Part shown: positions 35,835 through 47,454 of the stretch, in pieces
Position numbering within the stretch: the stretch's first letter is position 1
Layout of the letters: each line of letters starts with the position of its first letter
From: Cervus elaphus
Taxonomy: Eukaryota > Chordata > Mammalia > Artiodactyla > Cervidae
Length of the DNA stretch: 64,000 nt
Direction of reading: 5' to 3'
Assembly: GCF_910594005.1 (NCBI RefSeq)
Contig: NC_057826.1
Coordinates: forward strand, 84,627,163 to 84,691,162
Position numbers and translations under genes: made by a program
The notes under the pieces: generated by a model
The model's database searches: none
Told to the model about the DNA's origin: nothing
The model's input: only the letters and a program-made list of their open reading frames with translations

Positions 35835-36260
35835 CTCAGATAGGCTGAGCGACTTGCTCAGAGGCACAGTGCAAGCTGGTGGCAGAGCTGAGACTCCAAC
35901 TCTGGTCCTCAACTTCTGAATTTCATAAACATGCCACAACCCCTGGCAGTCTGGAGTGGGGTGTGTGTGTGCTGGAGAACACAGCTCGGGAGGAGACTCT
36001 GGCTGCAGGGTCTGGGAAAGCTGGGGAAGGCAGGCTGAGCAGCCACAGGGCCTAGTTCTGGGCATAAGCTCACCGGTAGGCTCACTCTTGCACCTGGATT
36101 TGCACCAGGTGACACTCCCCTAAGCTAGTTTGGGAAAACTGAGTCCCAACCAGAGGGGCTCGACCCAAGGTCATACAGTGTCAGAGCTGGGGCTTAATTA
36201 AGCAAGGGGCTCCAAAATCGCATTTCAGGGGTCTGTTCACCAGGCCAAAAGCACATCTTC
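35835..36260 (-). repeat. Two reversed MIR fragments
   Basis: 35838-35930 (GAGCGACTTGCTCAGAGGCA, GGTGGCAGAGCTGAGACTCC) and 36130-36250 (CCCAAGGTCATACAGTGTCA). Confidence 0.55.
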
Positions 36261-36574
36261 CTAGAAACAGGCCTTGGGCCCCTCTGCTCCACCACCCTCA
36301 CCCCATCTTCTCAAGCTCAGATCCAACCTCTCTGGCACCCCTAGGCAGATGGGAAAGGCCAGTACCCTACAGTGGTCCTAGCCAGGGGCATCTCCCTGGG
36401 GAAGAGAGGGGCACGTGTGGTACTCACCCAGGTATAAGGAGATGCCAGCAGGAACTCTGGGCTGGGGGCCTGGAACTTTCACTCCTACCTCATGACATGT
36501 GAGCTTTGTGAATCTCCAGTCGCTGCAATGCCTCTGGGGCAACATGAGTTGGGTGGGACCATCTGAAGTGCAAG

Positions 36575-37115
36575 TCGAACCTTGTCACTCCCCTGCTTAA
36601 AACCCTCTGGGGACTCCTAGCACCCTCAGGATGAAGCTCACCCTCCTTGGCTGGGCAGCTCTGCTCCCCTGGCTCCTCCCCGCCTCCCAGTCTGTTTATC
36701 ACCAGCCGTCCTACCCTTTCCCACCCAGCAGCATCCAACTCTCGTCTTTCTTGGAATGAGCCAAGCCCGCAGCTCTCTTCAAGCCTTTGTTCACATCTGG
36801 AATGCCTTCCCCTCCTCTTCACCTGCCTCTGCTTAACTCATCCTTGATGACTGAGATGAGATGTCTTCCTCCAGCAGCCTTCCTTGGCCGCCTCTCCATC
36901 CCCATGGCTTCAGAGGTGTGTGCACACATCTCCGCTCCCCCCACACCAGCCTCTGTCCCCTTATCTCTGCATCCATGTGTCCTGCCGAGCCACCATCTCC
37001 TCCAAGAGACTGACCTCCGGAAGGGGCAGCCTGAGTTTTCTCCTGTGAGCTCAGCTGCTGGCATTTGGCCCCAGTACACGGGTGCTCAGCAAAGGCTTCC
37101 TGAGTGGACCCAAGG
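36575..37115 (-). repeat. L2 3' end, reversed, well preserved
   Basis: CTTGTCACTCCCCTGCTTAA, then CTTTGTTCACATCTGGAATG, CTGCTTAACTCATCCTTGAT and the end CACGGGTGCTCAGCAAAG are in correct reversed L2 order over about 540 bp. The 224-codon frame starting at 36787 is an artefact of this element plus the CHR SINE after it. Confidence 0.75.
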
Positions 37116-37311
37116 CCTCATTCTACCTGCATTAAGGGTGACGGGTGGGGAGCGTGGTCAGTGGTCAAGGGAGCAGGAAAGCCAGGGTGGAGAGGTGCAC
37201 AGAATAAGGCTGGTCATCCTCTCCACTCCTGTTCCCTGGGCAAAACTGGTTCGTGGTAATCAGCTCTCCGCCGCCTTGCCTTCCCCCTCAGGAACCACTC
37301 CTGAGTCTTTC

Positions 37312-37597
37312 TTTAAAATGTATTTATTTACCTTTGGCCATGCTGGATCTCTGTTGCTGCACAGGGGCTTTCTCTCTTGCAGTGAGAGGGGGCTACTCTT
37401 CATTGCGGTGCCCGGGCTTCTCATCGCAGTGGCTTCTCTTGTTGCAGAGCCTGGGCTCTAGAGCACAGGCTCAGTAGCTACGGCGCACAGACTTAGTTTC
37501 CCGATGGCATGTGCAATCTTCCCAGACCAGGGATCAAACCCGTGTCCCTGGCATTGGCAGGCGAACTCTTTTAACTACGGGACCACCAGGGAAGTCC
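37312..37597 (-). mobile_element. CHR-type SINE, reversed
   Basis: Full reversed CHR ending GGACCACCAGGGAAGTC. CTCCTGAGTCTT and CTCCTGAGCCTT flank it. Confidence 0.92.
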
Positions 37598-37789
37598 TCT
37601 CCTGAGCCTTATTACTTAGGGTCTTGCTATCAGCAAGCTAAGGCATTACCCTTCCCAGGGGAAGTTCTATTTTAATAACATCTCAAAGGCCCAGAGGCAC
37701 TGAGTTCTACAGAGGTTTCTGGGCATGGGGATTGGGAGGCTCTTCTTTAAAAAGCAACCACACAGCAAGATCAGCTTCTGTGTGCCCAC

Positions 37790-37915
37790 GGGGCTCTGTA
37801 ATCAGACGTATGTTCACATCCCAGCTTCCACGCTGTGTGCACCAGCATGACCGCCCCCTCTCTGAGGCTCAACTTCCCCTCCTGTAAGGTGGGGATAGGA
37901 GGAGAGTGGGCAGGA
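37790..37915 (+). repeat. MIR SINE
   Basis: TGTTCACATCCCAGCTTCCA, CTCTGAGGCTCAACTTCCCC, TGTAAGGTGGGGATAGGAG. Confidence 0.6.
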
Positions 37916-38689
37916 ACGGGAGGTAAAGGATGGGCACTGGCCGGCATGAGCGGAAGGCTCAGCAGAGCGGCGTCACTCCTGCTGCTCTTCTATAGCAAAG
38001 GCCCGCAGAGCTCGCAGCTCCCTCGGCCAGCCCCGGCACTCTGGCCCTCTGGGGCCTGCAGAGGGGCGGCTTTGTTTGTGGCTCCTGAGCCCCCCTTCTC
38101 CTTCCCTCCACCCACTCTCCCTTCCTCCTTCTCTCCCTCCCTCCAAGTGAGAGTTCCAGGGAAAACTTTGTCTGGAGACTTCTCAAGCCAGTGATAAGGT
38201 CTGGCCAGAGGAAAGCTCTTAGCAACCCAGACTCCCAACCCAGAGGCCCTTCTAATGGTTTCAGAGAAACAAAGGAGAGAAAGATTGCCTGCAGCCCTGT
38301 GTGCCAGGAGGGCCGGCTTCCAGGAGGCAGAGTGGGGTTCTCGGGCCGCTGTGCAGCCAAAGGTGGCGGCCTGGCAGGAGGGACACATGGGCCACCAGAT
38401 CTGGGTAATTACAGCCCCACAGCCCAGCAGCAGGAGCCTCAGAAGTCGCTTCTTCTGCAACGGCCATGAGTAGGCCCTAGGGCCAGCCACTCCTGGTTGG
38501 TTACTTGGGAAGCCAAGCTTTTCCATTCAGGTGCCCCTTGCCAGCTAGGCTAAGCTCGCAAAGTCTCCTTTCTGGAATTTTCCCCCATGCCCACTTTTCA
38601 ATCAGTCCTTGGCCTGATTTCTAGTAGAAGCCTAGAAAAACCCACCGAACTGAAGCTCATCCAACCTGAGCCTGCAACTAATTGGAGGG
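37916..38689. other. Unique GC-rich stretch, possible regulatory DNA
   Basis: Repeat-free. A pyrimidine-rich run (38085-38145), a CTTTGTTTGTGG SOX/FOX-like site (38069-38080) and GGTAATTACAG (38404-38414) occur. Overlapping frames up to 178 codons lack domains. No exon can be supported. Confidence 0.35.
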
Positions 38690-38815
38690 AGTCCTAATTC
38701 TAGCTCAGTCACTTGTGCCCCTTTGGGAAAACCTTCTGGGGCCTCAATTTTCTCCTCTGTAATGGAGGAGTCCATTACATCTCTTTAGGTTTCCTTCCAG
38801 CTCTAGCAGTGCATG
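38690..38815 (+). repeat. MIR SINE
   Basis: TTCTAGCTCAGTCACTTGTG, CCTCAATTTTCTCCTCTGTA. Confidence 0.6.
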
Positions 38816-39156
38816 GATCTATAGGAGTAAAGATTTAGCCCAGCAGCAGCAACCAGGGAACTGTCTAGGATTGTTTCAAATTCTGCCCATCTTGTACCTT
38901 TCCACCAGGTACCCCAAAATCTATATCACACCTTTTCTAATGTGCATAGATAGCCCTTGGATGAGCACTGTGAAAGGTACTAAAAAGAATCAAGTGTAAT
39001 CCCTGGTTTCAGCAAGCTCACAATTAATGAGTCAAGGTTCATCTCCCTAAAACAATCAGCAAACAACATAACATGTTAAGCTTTTATTTGTGTCTGGTGT
39101 AGAGGAGACTGGGTGCTACAGGAGCTCCTAGGACAGAGAAATGAACACGGTTGTAG

Positions 39157-39362
39157 ACCCTGGTAGCTCAGACGGTAAAGAATTTGCCTGCAATGTAGGA
39201 AGCCTGGGTTCAATCCCTGTGCCAGGAAGATCCCCTGGAGAAGGAAATGGCAACCCACTCTAGTATTCTTGCCTGGGAAATCCCATGGACAGAGATGCCT
39301 GGCAGGCTACATTTCATGGGGTTGCTACAAGTCGGACACGACTGAGAGACTTGCACTTGGAG
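39157..39362 (+). mobile_element. Bov-tA SINE
   Basis: CCCTGGTAGCTCAGACGGTA to GACACGACTGAGAGAC, full length. Confidence 0.93.
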
Positions 39363-40272
39363 ACCCTGAAAAGGCCAGTTTAACAGGACAACTCAGGTCC
39401 TGAAAGAAACGCAATGCGCAACAATTTTAGTTTGTCCTCTGATATAATAGTGACTAAGGCAGGAAGGTAGACCCCTGGCTTTAGAGGACAGATCTGTGAT
39501 AATAAAAAGTTATCAGATGGCCCTTCAGATACACAGATATACAGAAATCCCCTTTCCCAGAATTCCAAATTTCTCAGAATCCCAAATTTCCCCAAGCATT
39601 CCTGCAAACTGATCTTTCACCTGAAAGTCGGCAGGGCAGGCAGCAACAGTATTATCTTCCTTAAGTTAAAGGAAAAAAACCCCAGGAATTAAATCCTTTT
39701 GTTCCCACCCACCAACACTTTTCTTTTTAGCTGTTCCATGTCTTAGAAACTCTGCCAGATCATAAAGCTGTTAGTTCTGAAATCACACCTAAGGTGCTTA
39801 AACTGTCTGGTGTAAATGCTTCATGCTACTAGAACATACTCCTTTCCCTAAACCCAAAAGAAAAGCAACCTGAGCCACGAGGAAATAAGGATGCGCCTAG
39901 AGCCAAGGCCAAGGTCACATGCCACTGGGGATGAGATGGGGTCTCTCTGCCCAGAGACCCAGGCAGGACTGTGTTCTGGAACCCAACCTCCCCTGCCTTC
40001 CACAGAGAGCTCAGACCTACGGGGAGCCAGGATGATACAGATCAAGGTACGGACGCTATTTGGCTGACTTTTCAAATGAAAGCAGGACACCCAATTTTTA
40101 CAGCCAGATTATTTGTCCCAAGCATATCAAAACAGCCAAAAAAGAAAGAACAGGAAGAGAGAAAAACAATTTTTTATCTGTACCCAACTAGCCTGATGAA
40201 GTGAAAACAGAGGCTGTTTGGAAGAAATGAACTTGGCTCTTTCATACCAGCAGAGTATGAACCAATTCTTTC
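39363..40272. other. Unique non-coding sequence
   Basis: No repeat or gene was recognised. Confidence 0.4.
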
Positions 40273-40474
40273 TAAACTGTATTTATTTATTTTTATTTAT
40301 CTATTTGGCTGAGCTAGGTCTTAGTTGCGGCATGTGTGATCTTCCATCTTCATTGCGGCATGCGGGACCTTTGGTTGCAGCATGTGGGATCTAGTTTCCT
40401 GACCAGGGGTTGAACCCAAGCCTCCTGAACTGGGAGCACAGCGTCTTAGCCACTGGACCAGCAGGGAAGTCTTT
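40273..40474 (-). mobile_element. CHR-type SINE, reversed
   Basis: TTAGTTGCGGCATGTGTGAT, CTGACCAGGGGTTGAACCC, end GGACCAGCAGGGAAGTC. Confidence 0.9.
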
Positions 40475-40644
40475 GAATGAAATCTGAAGCCAGGACAGCA
40501 GGGGAGAAGTGGGTTATCTATTGGAAGGAACTGCCAAACTCTGAAGGCCACGAAACGCTGGTAATGCAGGGAACAGGAGAGAGATCGGATCAGACTGACA
40601 ATAAACAAACCCACACATGACACCTATGAGAGCCTCACTCACAC

Positions 40645-41015
40645 ATTCCAGCGTCCTAGTGAGGTTTCAAAGACGAGAAAACAGAGGCTCAGAGATGTTG
40701 AGGGACTGGTCCAAGGTCACACGGTAAGGAAAGGAGGCAAGGGCAAGGCCTGGGTCTTCTGCCTTCAGGCCCCCTGCTCTGGCCCCATGTTTTGGGGTCA
40801 TTCCAGCCTGATTGAGGGGCAAAACAGAAGCCTAGGAGGCAGGCTCAACCCTTCCCCAGCTTTGGGACCCTTGTAAATTACCTCCCTGCCCTCTGTGGGC
40901 CTGTTTCTGCTACTATAGAAATGGAAATGATAATAGCACAGAGCTCAGAGGTAGTCAGGAAGATTAAATGAGTAAATACATATGAAACACTTTTCATGTG
41001 CCTGGTATAAACTAA
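40645..41015. repeat. MIR pair, reversed then forward
   Basis: 40645-40765 is reversed (GAAAACAGAGGCTCAGAGAT, GGTCCAAGGTCACACGG). 40865-41015 is forward (TTGTAAATTACCTCCCTGCC, AGATTAAATGAGTAAATACA). Confidence 0.7.
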
Positions 41016-41745
41016 ACACCCTAGAAGGGTTAGCTACTTCTGTTGTTTATTTCACTGTCAGTTCCTTGAAAGCAGGGACTTACCAACTGGTGAAAGGCTA
41101 GGAACAGCCTAATAATAAATTCATATTTATTAAGATTAGTAGTCATTCTCATATTCCTAGAAAGTATGAAGTTCATGGAAGCAGAGGCCTGGACCAGATG
41201 ACCTCAGATGGCTTGGGAGTTAAACCCTGAGCATGGGGGCTTCTTCCCAGGGATTAGCATGAGCACCACCCAGAGGCAACCTCCCCATATTCCCATCTCT
41301 GGGCAGCCAGAGTCTCCCACCCTGTCACCATCTGTCTCACTCGGGGGCAAATTTAAGCCTGTGGCGAATGTCACCTTCTCCGAGCTCAGGCAGGGCAGAA
41401 ACCAAAATGCAGACACTCAATAGACTTCGAACATTAAAAATTCTGGATCTGTCCCGACGGATTTACTTTAAAGACCAATGCCCAACCCAGATAATTAGAA
41501 AGATTTAAAGAACAAAGTGGTCATAATCAGGTCCAGTAAAAATGTAAGGTGGAAATTTTTCTGCCAGAGCAAAGTTATCTTTTGAAAAAATAAATGACCC
41601 CTCCCCAGAGCTGCCAGCCAGCCAGGAGGGGCACTACCCTCCCACAGGCAGCCTGGGGGGGCCCCTGGGAGGGCAGCAGAGGGCTGGGCAATTGCACGTG
41701 GCACTTCCACACCCCTCAGGTCAGTTCAAGAAGTTGCCCAGGGAG
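41016..41745. other. Unique non-coding sequence
   Basis: 41045-41085 may be an L2 trace (TTCCTTGAAAGCAGGGACTT). No gene. Confidence 0.4.
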
Positions 41746-41860
41746 GGACTTTCCCGACAGTCCAATGATTCGGGCTCTGTGCTTCCAATGCAAGGGGCGC
41801 GAGGTCGCTCCCTGGTCCCCTGCAAGCCATGTGGTGCAGGAACAAAAGAAAAAGAAGTGG
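41746..41860 (+). mobile_element. CHR-type SINE, diverged
   Basis: GACTTTCCCGACAGTCCAAT, TTCCAATGCAAGGGGCGCGA, then an AAAGAAAAAG tail. It is more mutated than the other CHR copies. Confidence 0.75.
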
Positions 41861-41929
41861 GATAAGGCATCTTCAAGCCGCAGGGAGGAAGAAGGAGAGC
41901 ATCAAGGTTAGGAAGCCTGAGTATCTATT

Positions 41930-42555
41930 CCGCTTCATGGGTGACTTTTTGCAGCTTATTTAGCCTCTCTGTGCCTGTTTCCTCATCTGTAAAGTGGAAA
42001 TAATGACAGTGATCTCTACCATGAAGTCTCTCTGATGATTCAATGAGCTGGGCTGAGCCCTCACCCATGCCTGGCATGCAGGAAGCGACCCTGGAGAGCT
42101 GTTTCTGACTCCAGGCATCTGCCCTTACTGTTCCCTCTGCCGGTTATCTCTCCCCCGCTCCCCATGTATGTCACCTGCCACCTCCTACTCAGCCTACGTG
42201 ATTCAGCTAACAGCCCCTCCTGAGCCCCCTGACTAGGTCAGGCCCACTGTTACTATTCCCAGAGTTCCCTGCTCATTTCATAACACCCCAGGACACTCAT
42301 TGTCAGCATTTGTTTAATTTTCTGTCTGCCTGACGTTAATAGCTGACAACAACTGCCAGGCATGTGGTAAATGCTTCACACAGATCAGCTCTTTTAATCT
42401 TTGTAATAATCCTTTTAAGTACTACTATTATCAATCCCAATTAATGGATGGGGAAGCAGATGTTCAGAGAGGTTAGGCAACTTGCCCAAGAACACACAGC
42501 AAGTAAATAAAACAGTGCCATCTGGCTGACTCTAAAGCTGGCACTCTTAGGCACC
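41930..42555. repeat. MIR (forward), L2 (reversed), MIR (reversed)
   Basis: 41930-42080 forward MIR (GTTTCCTCATCTGTAAAGTG). 42085-42345 reversed L2-like. 42350-42555 reversed MIR (GGTAAATGCTTCACACAG, AACTTGCCCAAGAACACAC). Confidence 0.65.
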
Positions 42556-42964
42556 CCCTGGGCATCAAAAGCCATCTCAAGAGAAGGCTGCTTCTGGTAA
42601 GGGCTGCAGGCCTGAATCACAGACTTGTTGTCCCTACGCAAAGCTAGCTTCATAGAAATGGAGAAGGCTCTGTCTCCGTTTCGCCACTGGGCTGGCTGCC
42701 CTACCAATAAGCAGCCCTATCTAATGCCAGTCACCACATCCAAGATGTCCTTCTTCCCCAGCAGCCTTCCCCCAATCAAGCACATGGTTCCCAGCTCCAG
42801 CAAAGGCCACAGGGAAGTTTGACACAGCCACAAGCGTCCCCTCAAGGCAAGCACACCTCCACGGCAGAGCCACAGACACACAGACGGGAGCCCTACGCTT
42901 TGGGGGTAGAAGGTGCAGAATATGATGGAGCCCCAGTAGGAGAGGCCTGGAAGTTACAGGAATG
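42556..42964. other. Unique non-coding sequence
   Basis: No repeat or gene was recognised. Confidence 0.4.
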
Positions 42965-43360
42965 TGTGCTCTGGAGTGAGACAGCCCAGGTACAGATCCC
43001 TGCTCCCCCACCCACTAAACCTGCAATCTTGAACAATTCACTTATTCTCATTGAGCCTCAATTTCCTCATCTGAAAAATGGGATCATCCAATAATAGACT
43101 CAATCTCATGGTGTAGAGTCAGTGTGATCATGCCTGCCCAAAGCTGCTTAATAACTGGTATTCTTGTCATGATGGTGATTGTGTCTTCACGTGTTCCAGA
43201 CTATTATGTGATTGAATCGAGAAGGTTCTAGCTCAAAGTCAGAAGATCCAGGTGTGCATCCGGGCTCTGACCCACATAAGCTCTGTGACTTAGGGTGTGG
43301 TCTCTTTCCTCATAGACTCTGTTTATTCATCGGTAAATAGCCTCCCACCATGGGACGGGC
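42965..43360 (+). repeat. Two forward MIR copies
   Basis: 42965-43155 (CCTCAATTTCCTCATCTGAA) and 43225-43360 (GATCCAGGTGTGCATCCGGG, TAAGCTCTGTGACTTAGGG). Confidence 0.7.
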
Positions 43361-43424
43361 AAAGCAATGCACAGCATTAACCCATGCTTGTATTCTGTAA
43401 ACAGGACAGCTCTGAGGAAACCTG

Positions 43425-43520
43425 GGCACCTCCCATCACTGTGTTAATTAATTGGAAGGAGGGTGCCAGCCAGAAACCAATTACCAAGTCCCTCCAGGGG
43501 CCTCTGCAGGGGGCAGGGAG
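43425..43520. promoter_or_regulatory. Candidate homeobox-rich regulatory island
   Basis: GTGTTAATTAATTGG (43441-43455) and AACCAATTACCAAG (43476-43489) are paired palindromic TAAT-type sites about 20 bp apart in GC-rich DNA. A partial CTCF-like match (CTGCAGGGGGCAGG) follows at 43504-43517. The sites are seen. Their function is inferred. Confidence 0.3.
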
Positions 43521-44650
43521 GAAGGAGAGGGGAAGATTGGTGACAGCTCCTCCCCATCCCCCCCCAACCCGCCACCCTACTTGTGTCTCCTTCGCAGCTG
43601 GTCCCACACTCCAGGCCCACAAAGGAGAGGCTCATTCTAAACAGCGTCTTTTCATGTGGAAACCACTAGATTTGCATCTGTCCTTCCCTGGCCAGGCCTG
43701 CTCCCTGCCAGCTGCTCTGAGCTTCCCAGGCTGCAGGCAGCTCAGGCTGGGACCTGTGGGGTCCACGGGCAGGGAAAGGAAGGGAACTGAACGAGCTGAG
43801 CAGGAGGAGAGGGAAGGAGAGGGGGCTGGGCACAGAGGGAATTTGCACATTCCCTCATCTCCTGGACACCAGACAAATCCTGTGGCCGGCACATCCAAAT
43901 CAGAATCTGGGCCTTCCCGGTGCCAGCAGCCAGCGGCGGCTGAGGCCATGTCTGCTCCAGGCTGGCCAACCTGGGAGAGAAGTGGAAAAACTCACTCCAT
44001 GGCTGGGCTGCCAGGGCCTGACGCTGCCAGGCCGCTGGTCCGTCCAGCGTCCACACACGCAAACCAACCGAGCCCGTGTCGGTGCTGACTCCACAGGCCT
44101 GGCTGGCTGTGGGATGATTCTGGGGGCCCTGGGGAGCCTCACAACCCTGCCCTGATGCCTCTGGGTGCTGCCATGGGTGCCAAGGCGGCAACACCCTCAG
44201 CCACGAGAACACGGGGCCTCTGGGCACACTCAGGAAAAGCTTTTCTAGAGAGAGAGGGAGAGACTGCAAGGAAGGGAAGAGCCCGCATTTACCAAGCGGG
44301 CACTAAGGGCGTGCAGGCAAGCCCCAGCTTGTGTCCCTGGGCCTTGAGGCTCCTAACCCAGGTCTCTATGATACCTCCTTATACACCCATTTCTTCAAAG
44401 ATCCTGGACAGCAGGGGCTGCAGCTATATACTCTCTGAGCACAGTGCCTAACAGGGCTTGGCCCAGAGCAGGAGCTCAGAGCGCTGGACGAATGAGTAAA
44501 TGTTACCTAGGTTCCTTCTGCATGAGGATGCCAGTGATCTGCAAAAAGAATTGCAAGGAAGGAGGCAGTATAGTGAGAGTGTGAGGCGTACAGAAGGCAG
44601 AATCCCCACCCCATCCCACCCCAAGAGTCTGGGAGCTGGGTCTATGCTGG
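43521..44650. other. Unique, GC-rich non-coding sequence
   Basis: Long overlapping frames (234 codons plus, 175 minus) reflect low stop density in GC-rich DNA, and no domain was recognised. 44385-44500 is a reversed L2 tail (GAGCACAGTGCCTAACAGGG). Confidence 0.45.
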
Positions 44651-45134
44651 TGAAACGGGGCAGGACCCAGTGGTCCTTGCTTGCCCCTCACGTCCTCTGC
44701 CTGCCTTTTGTCCGTGGAAAAACTTCAAAGAATAAGTTTAACCAGCGAAGTGAGAATATGCAGAAACAAAGGAAAACAGCCAAAGGAGACCAAATAATAA
44801 TAGTTTAGATATTAAGCATAGTCAAGGACCTGTAGTTCCTTCTCAGGAGCTATCGATAATATTCTGAGCCATAGCCTGTGAATCGTCTTATGGATACGGA
44901 AACTCCCACCAGGTGGAGAAGTTAATTACATGAGGACCACACTGTAGCCAGGACATAAGCTGCCACAGTTCCAAAAACCGGCCTCAAGGAAATGGGAACA
45001 AACTGACCCTGGAACTGAAGACTCACTGTACTTAAAACAATCAGGATGATGCTGGTCAGACCACCAATGACTAACTTCAAGATGACTATCAGAGCCGACT
45101 GTGCTGTTTCTATTTGCAGCCCCCTCCTTCAGCC

Positions 45135-45141
45135 TATAAAA
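45135..45141 (+). promoter_or_regulatory. LTR TATA box
   Basis: TATAAAA in the U3 part of the solo LTR. Transcription would start near 45165 and read rightward, antisense to the predicted CORO2B transcript. Confidence 0.65.
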
Positions 45142-45239
45142 GCTCTACCCCACTGGGTGTTGGGGATGGGGGAAGTCAGCCTTTGGACAGGCATTCACCC
45201 TATCCACCCACCCCCACGCCACCAGTTGCCAGCATCCAA

Positions 45240-45245
45240 AATAAA
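45240..45245 (+). terminator. LTR polyadenylation signal
   Basis: AATAAA about 105 bp after the TATA box, the usual R-region arrangement in short-R gamma-like LTRs. Confidence 0.65.
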
Positions 45246-45664
45246 GCAAACTTTCCTTTCCACCAACCTGGCCTCTTTAATGGCTATTAAGCAGTGAGCA
45301 GCCAGATCCCACTTTCAGTTACACTGGTACCTCTCGGCCTTTTAACTGAGTTTCTCGCATCTCTTCTTGTGGTAAGAGTCAGACAGGAAAAAGGTGCTGG
45401 GAAGTGGGATGTTGGGGCTCCAGCATCCTACATGAACTAGATGCAGGTCAGTGAGTTGAAGCAGAAGGGCTTGTAATCCCCTCTTCCCCATCCTGACCCT
45501 GGGCTCCCTTCACCTGGACCCAAAAAAGAAAGAGGCTGTCCAGCAGAAGGAAACCCAGACGCTAGCAGCCCAGGCTGGGGCAACGCAGTGGGGGTAAAAC
45601 ACCCACCCCCACTAGGGTGGCCTGAAGTCCCCCTCACTGGGCAGCTGGGCAGAAAGAGCACTGA

Positions 45665-45805
45665 CCAGCCGTCAGGAGAACCCAAGTTTCAGCTCTCTAG
45701 TGTCACTTGCTGAGTGACTTTAAGGAAACCACAGTTCTGCTCCGTGGGCCTCAGTTCCCTCATTTGTCAAGGGAGAGAACGCGATGATGTAACTGCTCAT
45801 ATATT
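45665..45805 (+). repeat. MIR SINE
   Basis: CACTTGCTGAGTGACTTTAA, GGGCCTCAGTTCCCTCATTT. Confidence 0.7.
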
Positions 45806-45854
45806 CTGTTCTCCTGGAAGGCTCTCTACAGGGGCCTAGAGATATGGTGCTGTA

Positions 45855-46035
45855 TTGTTCAGTTGCTAAGTCGTTTCCGACTCTTTGCGACCCCACGGAC
45901 TGCAGTACACCAGGCTTCCCTGTCCACTATCTCCTGGAGCTTGCTCAAACTCATTTCCAGTGAGTTGGTGATGCCATCCAACCATCTCATCCTCTGTCAC
46001 CCTCTTCCCCTTCGGCCTTCAATCTTTCCCAGCAG
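45855..46035 (-). mobile_element. BovB LINE 3' end
   Basis: TTGTTCAGTTGCTAAGTCGT, CACGGACTGCAGTACACCAG, GATGCCATCCAACCATCTCA. This is the reversed BovB 3' end, 5'-truncated at about 180 bp. Confidence 0.88.
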
Positions 46036-46914
46036 AAGCCAGGGGCTCCAACCAGTGAGCTGAGCTCTGCGAGGGTGGGACAGGAGAGGGAAGGCGAACT
46101 TGCAGGTCTGGGGGCCAGAGCGCAGCTGACAATCCTGCTCGTGGACTTGGAATCTACCGCTCAGCACTGGCATCCGGGGTCCTCTCTTTGCCCACATTCC
46201 TTCCCCTAAGTCTTTCTGAGGGACAGTAGGCACTCCTGCTGCTCAGGGCACTTTGTTCGTGGACCACTGGCTCCCTGAGCCAGCCTAGGGAACCTGCAAA
46301 GCGCTAAGCTCAGTGGCACCTAGCTTAACAAGGCCACCTAGCCACTAGAAGCCACCACCTTCCTTACCCAGAAGTCCCAAGTCTGGTCACATCACAGATA
46401 AAAGCCAGGAAAGCACTCCAAAGGACCTCTGAGCAACGAGAAGGAGGTTATAGGGGCCAACATAGAGCTCCAAGACTTTTCTTATAGCCCATTGACTCAA
46501 ACTCTACACACAATTCTAATATATTTTGTTCTGTTTTTCCAGCTGAGGGCAGTCTAGAAACAAGATATTTAGAAGCCAAGAAGGACTGCTATATGCTATG
46601 CCAGGTATACGACTGAAATGGAACAGGGACAGAAAAATGCTAAAAACCAGGCACAAGGACTCAAAGAATAAAATCATCTGGAATAAAACTGTCTTGTTCC
46701 CAGGAGGGCCGCCTTCACTGTCACCCCTGACCTGCCCTGTGGAAGGATACTGGACCACAAGTAGGAGGAGGCTGGGCCTTGACCTCCTGTGGACATCTGC
46801 AGGCGGGGAAACTGCATCTGGTCCTTCCCTCTGCTTTCTCTTCTTTTCTCTCCCTTTCTTCTCCTTAGTACATAAAGAGCTGAAGCTGTCCCAAAGCCCA
46901 GCAGAAGGTGGAAC
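46036..46914. other. Unique non-coding sequence
   Basis: No repeat recognised with confidence. A 193-codon plus frame from 46598 has no domain. Confidence 0.4.
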
Positions 46915-47000
46915 TAATTCTGCATTTCACAGATGGGAAAACAGAGGCCTAGAGATGGAAGTGACTGGTCCAAGGTCACACAGCCTGTTAGTGGCTTATT
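46915..47000 (-). repeat. MIR SINE, reversed
   Basis: CACAGATGGGAAAACAGAGG, GGTCCAAGGTCACACAGCC. Confidence 0.75.
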
Positions 47001-47454
47001 TAGGACTAGAGGGCAGGCCTTCAGACTCCCAGAGCACTCTGGTTCCTTCTCAAATTCAGAGAGGAGCCTTTACCAACAGGCTTTCAGGCCTGCCCCACCC
47101 CCCACCAGGCCCCTCCCCTGCAGGCCTCCTGCTCCTCCAGCCCTCCCCACTGGAAAACCAGCAGTCTGTGAAGGGCTAGCAAGGGAAGAGAAGATAGGGT
47201 TAAGGTGGGGATTTTATTTAATCCTCTGAGCCAGCTTAAACTGATGCCACATTTGTTAGAAGAGCCAGACACAGAGGGATTTGATGGGGGATGGTGGGGG
47301 GAAGGGGGCACATTAGTGAATAATCACTGGATACCAAGAGGCCGGTCCTGCCAGTGGGTTGAAAAGACAGGTAATTCACCTTCATGGACTCCCCACCCCA
47401 GGGCCCAGGTCTCCAAGTAGTGGCCCTCTACCACTGGAATCATCCAGGCTCCAA
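47001..47454. other. Unique non-coding sequence
   Basis: No repeat or gene was recognised. Confidence 0.4.

Larger units (their letters stand above)
44651..45323 (+). mobile_element. Solo LTR of an ERV1-type endogenous retrovirus
   Basis: A 673-bp unit begins TGAAACGGGG and ends CAGTTACA, and is bracketed by CTGG at 44647-44650 and 45324-45327, the 4-bp duplication typical of class I (gamma-like) ERVs. It has promoter and polyadenylation signals in the expected LTR order. No gag, pol or env lies on either side, so internal sequence was lost by LTR-LTR recombination. The exact family was not identified. Confidence 0.75.

Noticed and set aside
36787..37461. 224-codon plus-strand frame
   Set aside because: It runs through a reversed L2 and then a reversed CHR SINE. 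The translated pattern is found wherever these repeats are read.
44651..45323. Possible primer-binding site and internal retroviral genes after the LTR
   Set aside because: A TGG follows the LTR end, but it belongs to the CTGG target duplication. No gag, pol or env remnants follow, so a solo LTR explains the data.
45327..45380. U2 snRNA-like string (CTCTCGGCCTTTT)
   Set aside because: Only about 13 bases match the U2 start. The following sequence does not continue the match and no snRNA promoter elements are seen.
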